A stretch of 64,000 nucleotides of DNA from Bidens hawaiensis (taxonomy: Eukaryota > Streptophyta > Magnoliopsida > Asterales > Asteraceae): positions 1-64,000 of the forward strand of contig JAIQDT010002998.1 in assembly GCA_021521415.1 (NCBI GenBank), given 5' to 3'. Under the pieces are notes generated by a model, which saw only the letters and a list, made by a program, of their open reading frames with translations, did not search any database and was not told where the DNA came from. Every line of letters begins with the position of its first letter. Positions within the stretch are counted from its first letter, which is position 1. The position numbers were made by a program, and so were the translations under genes. This document shows, piece after piece, positions 33,727 through 45,147 of this stretch.

Positions 33727-33924
33727 ATCAACCTATCTTTATTCAAAGAATATTTCAACGTTCTTGTTACAGATATTTCATATAGCATACAAAACTATAT
33801 TACACATAACTTCACATTGCATTTTTCTCTAACATCTTCAATCTTTCAAGAATTTCTTCACCATTTTTGTTAGTTTGTTGCACTTTCGGAGAAGTGTCTT
33901 TCCTATTTTCTTCTTCTTTTCTCC

Positions 33925-34932
33925 TTAAATAGCCACCTTCTTCCTCCAATCATCTGTTTCGTGCAGGGCGCGGTCCAAGTGTTCTTCGTATGACTGTGGG
34001 ACTTTGTTGGGGTATCCATATTGTGGTGGTGGGTCGCGGTAACCCAATGTCACCATCTCGTAGTGATTCCTTGGTTCTGGATATGGAACATAAGTCATAT
34101 CGGATGTAAGGTAGAGGTATGTTTTAGCAGCTATGTTTTGTTTTCGGATCTCATTAGCCTGCTCTTCAATTGATGGAATTACGCCTTGGAACGACGGAAA
34201 ACTTGATGAATCTTGGTTCTTGAGTATCTCGAGATATTGGACATATGGATCCACAGAACCGTAGCTTGGATTTTGGGAAGTGAGTGATCCATCCATTGAT
34301 GTTGATATCTCATTGGGATTATCGGGATGCTCTTCTTCCGGTTCAGACTCCTCCTCAGGATCATCCTCTTCCTTCTCAGGTTCTTTCTCTTCTTCGGGTT
34401 CTTCCTCTTCCATCTGTTGGGTGGTCTCATTGTTTATCGGGGGCATCTGGAAACTTTCATAGGACATCATTACCCTCATTCTAGGTTTGCGGGACGGCCC
34501 TTCTCCATTGTTTGGTTGGGAGTTGACTTCGTTGAAAGTGGAGCTTCCGGTATGTCATCGTCGTTGATCGGAGTGACATTGCATCCAGTCGGAGGATGGG
34601 GATCTTGGGTCTTCTTTAATGGGTAAGTTGGAAAGGATGGCATAGGATGGGTGTGGATTTGGTGGTAGGTATCCAGTTGGATAGTATTGTGGTATCTCTG
34701 ATGGTTGGTATGTGGGGATCTCCGATGGATGGTACGTCGGTACTTCAGAAGGATGGTACATTGGTATGGTTGGTGGATGGTAGCTTGAGTGCCTTGGTGG
34801 TTCAATTATTTGTTATGGTGGACTATCGGGGACATTTATTGGATAGTGTTTACTTCCGGGGTAGTACACAGGTTTGGTTAAGTCATGTTCTACATCTTGG
34901 TCAAAGTACGCTTCATAGTATCCTTCACTCAT
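33925..34932 (-). pseudogene. Extra ORF upstream of Gypsy gag: Pro/Tyr repeats then acidic domain
   Basis: One frame stays open from ATG at 34932 (MSEGYYEAYFDQDVEHDL) to TAG or TAA at 33925, about 335 codons, apart from stops at 34813-34815 and 34555-34557. The first looks like CAA to TAA and the second is TGA. The N-terminal part has eight-residue repeats MYHPSEVP, TYHPSEIP, TYQPSEIP. Then comes a Glu/Pro-rich block (EEEEPEEEKEPEKEEDD) and a mixed C-terminal part (KTYLYLTSDMTYVPYPEPRN). It sits between the 5' LTR and gag, where ordinary chromoviruses have only leader. I do not recognise the family. It could be a captured host fragment or an old gag extension. Confidence 0.55.
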
Positions 34933-35004
34933 GTTATCCTGGGGTAAGGTTCGCGATTCCAGCCTCTTTTGCCATAACAACTGCTTCCTATAGGAAACAA
35001 CTGC

Positions 35005-36612
35005 TGGTGAACACGTTGACGCTAAAATAATTTCTTTTACTTTATTACCCCTCGAGACTACGCCTGCCTCGGCCCATCGTGGCTTAGGAATAACAAAGTT
35101 AAACAACACAATTATAAATTTGAGCCTCTACACTAGGTCACGTTAGCAAACACCGCAGCGTTCGACTTAGTTAAGTACCCGTAAGTGTACACATGGCCGT
35201 GCTTCCTATAGGAAAGCGTCCTATGACCAAGCGTGGTGCGATGTGCCCACCGCGTACTACCACAGATGTAAGGATCCAGACACACATATACTAGGCTTAT
35301 TCTTATTTATAACGGTTTTAGGAACACATAGTTCCTTGTAAATAATTTTCATATAACATGTTTGACTTATTTGAAAACAAGTTTATAAAAGTTTTGGGGC
35401 GTATTCACCTTATCGCTTTGGGATCGGATTCAAACACCGTCCGAGGGTCTTTCCCATGCTATCTCGCACCTATAGTACGAGTATAACCATTTGTTAGTCG
35501 GATATACAATCCGGCTTAAGACCTTTAGTCTTATTTTATAAACTTTACCTCGATGAACCTTTAGTTCATAAATCTCTTTTACTTGAAAACCTTTAGTTTA
35601 AAATTAATTATAGACCTTTAGTTTATATATAAAAAACGACGTTTCTTCTTCTCTAAGAAATGTATTCTTTTTCTTTTATTATTTAAGAATAGTCATTATT
35701 ACTTAAATAATATTTTCATAACAAAGAATATACATATATATACTTACACACATATATATACATATTTACAATTCAATCTTTTATTCTTTTCTTTGTTATG
35801 TTTATTTCTCTTTTATCGAGGTATCGAGTATAACCTCGACTTAAGGCTTAAGCCTTTAATATAATATTATATCATATTCATTTGTCGTTACGCCTAACCT
35901 TGTTGGCGTTTTTAGAAACCTTAGGAACTTGAGCAGCACTCCAATGCCACTTGATCAATGTTCCTCCTTGTCGTCAAACACCAATCTTTAACACTTGTTG
36001 GCACGCTTCTCGAGACTCATCGCCATGATAACAAACGCTTTCTTGGTTGAATGTGGGTGGAGGGTGGCACGCACTTCAAGGAAATGTCGACACGGAAATC
36101 GAGGATCGGGACACGCCTATCGAGGGAATATAGCACGAACTTCGAGGTGGATTGATAATATGATTGAGATATTCTACAGAGATGTTAGGGAGAGAAAGAA
36201 CTAGGCTGAGTTTGGAATGCATCAAGTGAGATCCCGGACCTGCTATCTATAGACAAAATTTGGAATCTCATCGCGGTACGGGACGGCCTCCTGGGCACCC
36301 GTCGCGTACCGCGACGTAGCCCTGGCCAGTCACACCATAGGTTTGCCACGTGTCGCCATGTGGCAGACGGTGTGCCACGTGTTGACACGTGGCGGACGTC
36401 GTGCCGCGTGTGGCCACGTGGCAGGCCACACGTCTCGCTGTCAAACACCCCAACGCGTATCGCGATGTGTTTCTCAGATGATCCATCGCGTAGCGCGATG
36501 GGTCAGGAAATCAAAATTTTAAATTTTAACCCTCGGGTTTGGAATTTGGCAATTTTAGTCCCTTGGCTTTTGAAAGTTGACATTTTGAACTCGAAATTTT
36601 CACGATGTTACA
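35005..36612 (-). repeat. 5' LTR of the Gypsy, truncated on its inner side
   Basis: It matches 27358-29018 with scattered differences and ends GATGTTACA. The inner 320 bp and the primer site are missing, replaced by sequence (34950-35004) that includes GCTTCCTATAGGAAACAACTGCTGG. It has only four of the nine CACGTG cores and lacks a 41-bp unit of that array. Confidence 0.85.
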
Positions 36613-36638
36613 ATTAACTTGAATCGCTTGTTGCGGTA

Positions 36639-38225
36639 ATGGCCGATCAAGCACCATTGAAGTTTGTAGACACTCACAACATTGCCAGATGTTTATATGA
36701 TCCACCCTTGGTGCACAAAGAATTCAAACCCATGATTGTGGGGCTCAACACGTGCAGGATTTCTCTTGCTATACGAGAAACTCCTATTATATGCAAAAAG
36801 ATGGTGACAGAGTTCTGAAACATTGCCTCCATTAATCAACGGGGGGCTGGGGGAGTCGTAACATTGGACTCGAAGATTCAAAAGAAGTCCGTCGTCATTT
36901 CAGAGGCCATCATTCGTGAAGTTTTACTATTCGGTGATCAACCCGACTATCCAACTGAATACTCTACTAATGTCTTTACTGAAGTTGCACTAAGAATGAG
37001 ATATGAAGGATCCTACCCTCCAGCTATCAAGAAATTGTTCCGTACTTACTGGAAGTTCTTTATTCATACGTTCTTCACGTGTGTCTCAGGACGAAAGGGG
37101 GGCTCAGACGAGATTAGTCACATTCAGATGTCGGCCGTGGTTGCTCTGATCATGGACTGGAACTATAATTACTCTAACTTCGTGTTCGATGAGACAATGA
37201 GCAATCTCAAGGGGAAGAAGAATGAAATGTTTATGATGTACCCGAGGTTTCTACAGATGATTTTCGACTCACACTACCCTGATCTTGTCAAATCTGTAGA
37301 AACTCTCGACCTGAAAGCCATGGGTCCCAACACCTTAGGGTTAATGAAGCAATCAAGAAAGGGGTCGAAAGTTGTATACAAAGGCCTTCACGAACTGGTC
37401 AAGTTTGGAAGGTTTGCTAAGACTGAGGCTTCTGAGACACTAGAACAATACCTTGTTTCCCCTACAAGAACTGCTAAACAATCTGAAAGGCTACAAAAGA
37501 AGATTCTCATCATGAAGAACTCAAACCAGAACGTGGAATCTTCTAATCACCCAGATAAGTTTATTCTTGAACTTTAAAAGGGTTTCTCTAAAAAATACGG
37601 TGATCAATCAGGGGTTGTATATTGGGGCTTTGATGTTGACAAAGCTATGTGGTGGGTGAAAAGAAGGTCTGGGAATACATAATACTACCAGAAAATGAAA
37701 GATTTTGGATCTTGGACGAAGGTTGATCTCAGTGACCTTAACCATGACAAGAAGGCTATAGACTTCTGAAACTTCTTGAGGAATAAAGTTGATCAATGAT
37801 TCCCGAATATGACTACCCCTGAGTCATTTTTAAAGAAAGCCAAAGGGGTCCGAGATCCGAAGACGAGGAAGACAATGGTCAATGTTATGTGGCGGCAACT
37901 AAGAAGGCAGGTCATATTCCTCTATCTACCAGAATTCCTGATGATGCCTTAAATGAGATGAAGTTCCGGACGTACGATGGTGAGACAGCCACAGTTGTTA
38001 TCCGTATATGAAAAGGGCAATTTTGATTCGTTTATCCACGTGATTTACTGAAGTTCGGAGAAAAAGATATCAAAACTCTTAGCAAATTTCATATCATGGC
38101 TCAGCCGTTGTACGAGCCAGCAGCTAAAGAGTATACAGGCATGGTTGGGTCAATTATCCAAACGGGTTTATGGGCTGGTGCTTGCAAGAAGGCGGATGCG
38201 AATATTCTTGAGCATGATTGAAGAT
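36639..38225 (+). pseudogene. Third ORF (aORF) of family B, plant transposon protein type
   Basis: ATG 36639-36641 opens MADQAPLKFVDTHNIARCLY. After a TGA at 36816 (TGG expected) the frame continues with VVISEAIIREVLLFGD, then RTYWKFFIHTFFTCVSGRKG and MMYPRFLQMIFDSHYPDL to TAA at 37575-37577. Then it continues as scattered pieces (GVVYWGFDVDKAMWWVK; FVYPRDLLKFGEKDIKTL). Similar ORFs are very common in Asteraceae retroelements; from memory they often carry misleading names such as synaptobrevin, longin-like. The last piece resembles the shared C-terminal module of the aORFs at 5370-6347 and 10295-13616. Many stops are TGG to TGA or CGA to TGA. Role unknown. Confidence 0.7.
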
Positions 38226-38248
38226 GAAGATACAAATCAAGGGGGGAT

Positions 38249-38542
38249 TGTTGGGCTAGTATTAGTTTGGTTTGTATATTGGTTTGGGCTTGTATGTGAA
38301 CCGAGATCCAAGAGATCTCGGTAGGCTTTTGCTTTGTTTTGGGCTAGGGTGTAATTCCTATATATACAATGTATTTAGGTTTTTGTGGGTGGGTCGTTCA
38401 TAACTTTTTGTGAACGAGATCGTGTGTAATATTGTGCTTAAGCACCAGACATAATAATACGTGTGTTTTGAATCATTTTAGTTGTGTTCCTTGTGTGTTT
38501 AACCGTCTTACATTGAAGCATCTCATGTTAATTTCAGCTTAA
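38249..38542 (+). repeat. LTR of family B with CCGAGA hairpin and TATA box
   Basis: It starts TGTTGGGCTAG after a purine tract. The hairpin arms ACCGAGATC (38300-38308) and GATCTCGGT (38314-38322) reuse the family B motif. TATATATA at 38359-38366 follows 37 bp later. The right end is uncertain (38511 to 38543). Confidence 0.6.
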
Positions 38543-38543
38543 C

Positions 38544-39824
38544 AACGAGATTGTTTGGTATCACATTGAAAGATCTGTTCAAAGGACTTACAACTTTTCA
38601 TGGAAATATTTTTGTTTTTCCTTGGAGTTTTGTCATTGAAAAGGTTGGGTATTTAAAAAAAAGAAAAAATAAAGCTAAATGGATGAAACAATGATACTAC
38701 GACATATATATAATAGACAACAAAATTAAGCCACATCTTTTAATGAAATTCCATATATTTTTAAGCTTTCATGTGTTATTAGTTTGATTTGTAGGTAGTC
38801 TGTTGCACATTAATACAACGTTTGGATCCTTTGAGATGATGATTGACGGCTCTGACAGTAAGCAACATTGTTGTTCGCCATCATAACCTAAATGTTGTGT
38901 TTAGTTTGATTCTCTGTTTGTATCGAATCGGTTATATACACAAGGGGAAACATTTTATAAACACAATCAATGCATCATATAACTGAATGGCATAATATGA
39001 ATTTACCATTTTCGTTTATTTGGCTATGATATGCAAATGAGTCAAAAACCACTTCTCATGCAATAATAACTTGAAGCGAAAACACAAACTAAATATCAAT
39101 GGTGGTGGCTTATTGGCATAGAATGGCAGCTTATTGAAATAGGACTAATTAATACCACCTCTACTAAGCTTAACATCGCCACAACGTGGCATGTTCTATG
39201 AACAAGTTTATTTTATTTATGCATCATATAGAATTCTCAAATTTCTTTGAATACATGTAAGTGTTAAACGAAATGGTTAAGGATAAAAAGGAAAGAAAAC
39301 AAATATGATTAATAGCATAACTTAAATTGTACACCACATACATGTTAAGTTAAGCGATCAGCTTTCAGTTACTAATATTATACAAATATTTGTATCCATG
39401 CATTTCGGCAGAGCGGGTTAAATACATTACATGTTAGAAAACTCCGCGTATCATAGCGGGAAGTTGGTCAGTAGCAGTTTGATTCGTCATTGTAAAAGTT
39501 TTGTAGAAAAACTTCTGTTACCAAAGTTAATAAGGGGAAGGTGATAAATATGTAAAACTCAACTTGAGGGAAAAAAGGTATATGTGTAACTTTTGTGACA
39601 AAAGTCTATTTGAAAAACCAAAATGTAATTATTTGAAAGTATTTTGGCCAAACATTAAGAAATCAAACTTCAGTCTTTGCCTTTCAATATATATTAATAG
39701 TTAGAACATAATAAAGTTTAATAAGGATGAGACATATAACTCTCTGTTGATGCCACTAATCTCACTGATTGCTATCTCTGTGTATATATATATAAATATA
39801 TATAATATAGGGTGAGGATCCTAA
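38544..39824. other. AT-rich intergenic DNA, no gene seen
   Basis: No convincing ORF, RNA or element ends. Confidence 0.45.
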
Positions 39825-40172
39825 GATTGAGAACTTAGAGAACCATTTTAGACCACTAAAAACAACAAACAAATTGTGTTATACAAATGTGTATAATTTC
39901 ATTTAATATCTAGTTACGTAATGTACACATATATACATTATCATTTACCTTAAACTGTACATATGTGTGACAAAAAAACATGTATGCACATATATGTACA
40001 TATTATACATATATGTATAATTTAGCTAAACCCGGAATTTTTTTTATTTTTTTTTTAATGAAACCGGGATGACAAATAAGACTTTTGGTTATTTTACTTT
40101 TTTATTTTTTTTATGATTTTTTTTATTTTTGGATTCTTTTGTGGTCCAAAATAGTTCTCATAGTTCTCAATT
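39825..40172. mobile_element. MITE with 32-bp terminal inverted repeats
   Basis: The left 39825-39856 (TTGAGAACTTAGAGAACC core) and right 40141-40172 are inverted copies matching at 27 of 32 positions, both containing TTGAGAAC and GACCAC. The interior is AT-rich with TGTACATAT runs and CCCGG(A/G)ATT. It is flanked by TA repeats. Confidence 0.65.
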
Positions 40173-41229
40173 TTCAAATAGTTCTCACATAATTCTAATT
40201 ATATATATATATACACACACACTATGTGTAGAGAATGGACATACTTTAGTGAGAGAGATAAAAGAGTGGGTCTCACACTAGAAGTTAGAGAATAATAGAA
40301 AGCTAGAGAGCGGACCGAGACTTCGGTGGTGCTACAACATTTACTACGACCGTGAGCCATGTGCCGCCTAGTTGCCGTCAATGGGAGAGGAACGAATGGA
40401 TTGGGGACGCTAACGAATAAATTAACACAACAAGCTCAAGTGAGTAGGGGCGCCAATGGGTAGGAGTGAAGGATTAAATCTAGTCAGCGGCATGTGGCAC
40501 AATATGATATGATTAATTAATTGATGTGTTTCAGCTACAACATATAGCCTAATGATAAAGTAACAGAAGATGATGTAATGCTTCGATTTCAAGCTGTTAA
40601 ATGCCGAAGACGAGAAATATGTTAGATACATGTTTATCTTCATTTTTATCGCGTTTTTTCGAAGTACGTTCAAAAATTTTGTGCCACCCCTGAATCTATG
40701 CTCTAGATCTGCCACTTGTTACACATTCATACTTTAATACAGTGACGATACCGATTATGTCCCGGTGGTTTGTGAGTGGGCGCACATTGTGCCCCTAAAA
40801 GTCAAATTAATACGTTTGCGTCCCCTGGTTTCAAAACGTGTAATTCTTATACCCTTTGTTACTTAACGGTGTTAGTTTTATAAGAAAAACCATCTTTTCA
40901 CCTTTATACTATCTGATTCATCATTTGTATCCGCATACTTTTGCCCAATTAACAATTTGTGTCCTTGAGGTTTACAATACATTTTACTTCATGCTTTCTT
41001 GCAGCCACCATAACCACACCCATCGTGTCACCGTCTTTCACCACCATACCCACCGTGTCACCGTATTTCAACACCACACCCACTGAACCGAATATAATTC
41101 ATATCCAGTTTTTTAGAGAGAGGGAAAGGAGAGAAGAATATAAAGCGGTAGATGATGAGGTTTTTAGGTAGGGGAGGTTGTGACGGTCGGAAGCGCGACA
41201 ACAGTGGTTGTTGTGGTGGTGGCAACTAT
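40173..41229. other. Intergenic DNA, no gene supported
   Basis: It contains a TA/CA microsatellite at 40199-40220 and two near copies of CACC(A)CCGTGTCACCGT(C/A)TTTCA around 41025-41070. Confidence 0.45.
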
Positions 41230-41235
41230 CAACGT

Positions 41236-43227
41236 CGTCACATATCTTATCTTAGAGTATGGGGATGTGATGCTTATATCACAAGTGAGTCTGATGACAA
41301 ACTTGATCCCCGCGGCGAAAAAGTTATTTTCGTCGGATACTATTACAAAAGCGGTTATTACTTCTTTCATCCTGATACAAATACGATTTCTGTCAGGAGG
41401 AAAGGCCACTTCCTTGAAGAAGAATTTCTTAACCAAAGAACTGGAGGTAACATTGTCAATCTTGAAGAGATTCAAGAATCACAAACAACCGCTGAAGAAG
41501 TTGGAGCGTCTGATCAACAAGTTATTGTTGCTGACACATCAGACGTGAACACAAGCGTTCGCAGAAGTAGCAGGACTCCCGTACCAAATTCTAGATACTT
41601 ATGTCATCTAGATGGTCCCGAAGTCTTATTAGTAGCCGAGTCTGGCGACGAGCCTACTAACTACGAATCTGCTATCTTGGATCCAGAAACCAAGAAATGG
41701 CAAGATGCCATGAACGCCGAGATGCAATCCATGCATGATAACCAAGTTTGGAACTTGGTTGAGCTGCCCCTCGATAGTCGGGCAGTAGGGAGCAAATGGA
41801 TTTTCAAGAAGAAAACCGACATGCATGGAAATGTGCAAACCTACAAGGCACGACTAGTCGCGAAAGGTTTCACTCAAACTCAAGGTGTTGACTATGATGA
41901 AACTTTTTCGCCCGTTGCTATGACCAAATCTATTAGGATATTGCTTGCCATTGCTGCATACTATGACTATGAGATATGGTAAATGGATGTCAAAACCGCT
42001 TTCCTTAATGGACATATTTCTGAAGATGTCTATATGGTTCAGCCTGAAGGTTTTTTCGATCCAAAAATATCCTAATAGGTTTGCAAATTGAACAAGTCCA
42101 TTTATGGACTTAAGCAGGCATCTCGAAGCTGGAATCTTCACTTTGACGAGAAAATCAAAGAGTTTGGTTTTGTCAAAAATGAAGATGAACCTTGTGTTTA
42201 CAGAAAGGCTAGAGGGAGCACTATATCATTCCTCATCTTGTATGTGGATGACATACTGATAATTGGAAACAACATTCCTATGCTTAAGGAAGTTAAGCAA
42301 TGGTTGGAATCTTGTTTTGCAATGAAAGATCTTGGAGAAGCCGCATATATTCTGGGAATAAAGATCTATAGAGATAGATCTAAGCGGATTCTAGGGCTAA
42401 GTCAAAGTACCTACATAGACAAAGTAATGGCACGCTTCTCAATGGAAAACTCCAAGAAAGGAGCTGTTCCAATGACTAAAGGAACCGTGTTGAGCAAATC
42501 GCAATCTCCGGCAACGGACATTGAATCTAAACGTATGCAAGCAATTCCATATGCTTCTGCGGTTGGCTCTATCATGTATGCTATGTTGTGTACTAGACCT
42601 GACGTCTCGTATGCCTTGAGCATGACCAGTCGTTTTCAACAGAGTCCTGGCATTGCCCATTGGACTGCTGTGAAGAACATTCTAAGGTACTTGAATAGGA
42701 CCAAAGATATGTTCTTGGTGTTTGGGGGAGTGGAAGAGGAGCTCACTGTAAAGTGTTACACTGATGCTAGCTTCCAGACTGACCGAGATGATTCTCGCTC
42801 ACAGTCGGGTTTCGTTTTCACTCTCAATTGAGGAGCTATTTATTGGAAGAGCTCCAAGCAGAGTGTAGTGGCGGATTCTACCACCGAATCTGAATATATA
42901 GCTGCATCAGATGCTTCTAAGGAGGCTGCTTGGATGAAGAAGTTCATTACCGATCTCAATGTGGTTCCGAGTATTCACAAACCAATCGAGATATTCTGTG
43001 ATAACACAGGTGCTATTGCTCAAGCCAAAGAGCCAAGGTCTCATCACAGAACCAAGCACATTCTAAGGAAGTTCCATCTTATTCGGGAAATATTGGAACG
43101 AGGTGACATCGTGATAAGCAAAGTAGACACAGATTAAAATCTAGCTGACCCGTTCGCTAAGCCGATGACTCGGGACAAGCATGATCAGCATAGGGATGCT
43201 ATCGGGCTTGCTAGTGATTTATTTTGA
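41236..43227 (+). pseudogene. Copia Pol remnant: integrase end, reverse transcriptase, RNase H
   Basis: YLRVWGCDAYITSESDDKLD is the end of integrase. RT follows: WQDAMNAEMQSMHDNQVWNL, SKWIFKKKTDMHGNVQTYKA, LYVDDILIIG with the intact catalytic YVDD, and YASAVGSIMYAMLCTRPDVS. RNase H has CYTDASFQTDRDDSRSQSG, STTESEYIAASDASKEAAW and KHILRKFHLIREI. Breaks: TAA at 41980-41982 (WQMD expected, CAA to TAA); an inserted A near 42065 and a missing G near 42078 that cancel out but leave two stops; TGA at 42829-42831; TAA at 43135-43137. The last codons are HRDAIGLASDLF then TGA. Confidence 0.88.
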
Positions 43228-44354
43228 TTTAGTATTTGGATGTATGGGCGTTTAATCAGTTGTACTTCTCTGTTCACTTGTGATTTAATGGTTAAATGCA
43301 AACGTTGAATGATACAACTGTGTTCATTTTAATACGTTTAATCCGTGAATATTGTATTCTAAATTATCCGTAGTCGGTCAGACTCGTGGGAGTGATTCTG
43401 AATTAAGACTATTCTGACTTTGGACTCAAGCAGTTGACTTCCAAACTCACAGACCTCATTATAAATGGCGTTGGATGTAACTCGCATCAAATCATCTTCA
43501 TGGATCTTGATCATAAGATGTTTTGATAATAGTATGCTCTTTTAGTATCCTTAGACCTGAGATACATATTAGAACTTTCGTTTACCGAGGAATATTCTTT
43601 GATCATGTCAACCGTTGTTGCGTATATGCCAGCCATAAAGGCATTGGTTGGGCATATTCTGGAATTCAGTGGGAGTTGTATGTAGTCAAGAAGGGATTCT
43701 GTACTCTTACATTTAAAAGTAACAGTTATCCTCTTTAAGCAGGAAGTGCGATCTGAAGGCCTGGGTTAAGCAAATAAATTTCTTCAATGGTAGATTCCAC
43801 TCCATTCGCAACTGGCTCTAAGACCCAACATTCTAGGAGTAACCTACACTCGCTCGCTCCCTTTCATCCGATAGAGAGTTTGAATTCAGTGATTTAGGAG
43901 CATAAATGTACTATCGGGAGAGCGAAAAAGCAAGCCTATATTCTGGATTGGATACTGCGCGAATTAGTCAACCGGAATATGGAATAGGAAACTCTCTCCT
44001 TTCATAGCTCTCATATTGGCGCCCTCGTTGATTCAAACTGGTAAAGTGTGAGGCCTCACCCAAACTTACTGTGTGTTTGATTGGACCACTTTGACTCTAT
44101 ATCGAGAACTACAATAATTGAACACTGTATGAGATTGATTTGATCCATGTCTCATTGTTCAATTGATATCTTATACAGAAAGGATAGATGACAACGATTA
44201 CTATAAATTCATTATCTTGCAATAAAGTATTCCAAGATACTTTGGTTATGGATTTAAAAATGTCATATTTGGTTGGGGGACAGCTATGTGTAGCTAGAAC
44301 GCCTCTGGCTGTTAGCGTTGTGATACTTTACCCAAATCCGTCCAAGTGGGAGAC

Positions 44355-44677
44355 TGTTGGATTTAATGGTCGGTTCGGGTTAAGTCAACGCGACTGACCC
44401 GAATGTGACCTGGACTGAGTTACACCGGGGGTGACGAGATAAAGGCTTATTTAAATGTTAATTAGACCCGACGCAATTAATTAGATGGACAGGATTTAAT
44501 GGTCGGTTCGGGTTTCGTTTATGGTTCGTTTAAATCGTTTATATTCCGCTGCGTTTTTATAGTTCGTTTAAGTTTGTATATTAATAATGATTAATATCTA
44601 TTGAAACGAAATTATAACTAAAACGGGTTTGAAATTACTTGACCGTTTTCGTTCCGAACCACCGTTGAAACCCAACA
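44355..44677 (+). repeat. 3' LTR of the truncated Copia element
   Basis: It begins TGTTGGATTTAATGG and ends AAACCCAACA. A 23-bp direct repeat starting GGATTTAATGGTCGGTTC occurs at 44359 and 44492. No partner LTR is in the window. Confidence 0.6.
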
Positions 44678-45147
44678 AACGTATCATTTTGACTTTTAGA
44701 AGCATAAAGTGCTCCTGTCCATAAACCATGTTACGCAAGTAGGTATTGTTTTATATTACTATTCATTAGTTAGCATTCATCTAATTACTTAAATAGTTGT
44801 GAGTATACATACAACCTCAATACGAATACGTATATAGAAAGATTTTAGAAACTCACCTAAATAAGACTAAAAAGAATAACTTGAAAACTTCTTTTTTCAT
44901 ATTCAAAACTTCTTTACCAATAAAACTAAAAGAGTAAACAGTAAACAAATTAAAATAAATCATAAATATAAATTAAAAAAATCAAAAAAAAAGCAAACCA
45001 AATAAAAGAGGCGGTCATGTTCATCATAAACCAAAGCGGGCGCCGCTGCTCTGGTTCTGCCGGGAATACAATACAAGCTGGGCATGAAACAATTTACTGC
45101 ATTTGATTTACTAGATATATAATGAAACAGCTAAAACTTAGCAGGAG
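44678..45147. other. AT-rich intergenic DNA, no gene seen
   Basis: No supported feature. Confidence 0.4.

Larger units (their letters stand above)
27038..36612 (-). mobile_element. Gypsy chromovirus (Tekay/Del-like), decayed, 9.6 kb
   Basis: It is flanked by ATTAA (27033-27037 and 36613-36617). Sense is the minus strand: 5' LTR (36612 down to about 35005), extra ORF, gag, protease, RT, RNase H, integrase, chromodomain-like tail, purine tract (29031-29019), 3' LTR (29018-27038). The order protease-RT-RNase H-integrase makes it Gypsy; the integrase tail makes it chromovirus-like. The 5' LTR lacks about 320 bp on its internal side, together with any primer site. The polyprotein has four stops and one frameshift, so the copy is inactive. 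Confidence 0.9.
26650..38543 (+). mobile_element. Degenerate LTR retroelement of family B, split by the Gypsy insertion
   Basis: When the Gypsy (27038-36612) and one ATTAA copy are removed, a motif array (26656-26816), about 240 bp of spacer, an aORF pseudogene (36639-38225), a purine tract (AAGGGGGGAT, 38239-38248) and an LTR starting TGTTGGGCTAG (38249) become continuous. Gag and pol are absent and no 5' LTR was found, so the left border is uncertain. The LTR end is also uncertain (CA at about 38511 or 38542; TGGTATCA near 38553 resembles a decayed primer site). Confidence 0.5.
41230..44677 (+). mobile_element. 5'-truncated Copia element (Angela/Tork-like)
   Basis: Similarity starts in the C-terminal part of integrase at about 41236 and continues through RT and RNase H to 43227. 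About 1.1 kb of non-coding 3' sequence follows, then the purine tract GTCCAAGTGGGAGA and an LTR TGTTGG...CCAACA (44355-44677). Gag, protease, most of integrase and the 5' LTR are missing. The lineage is inferred from the long 3' non-coding region and RT flavour. Confidence 0.78.
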
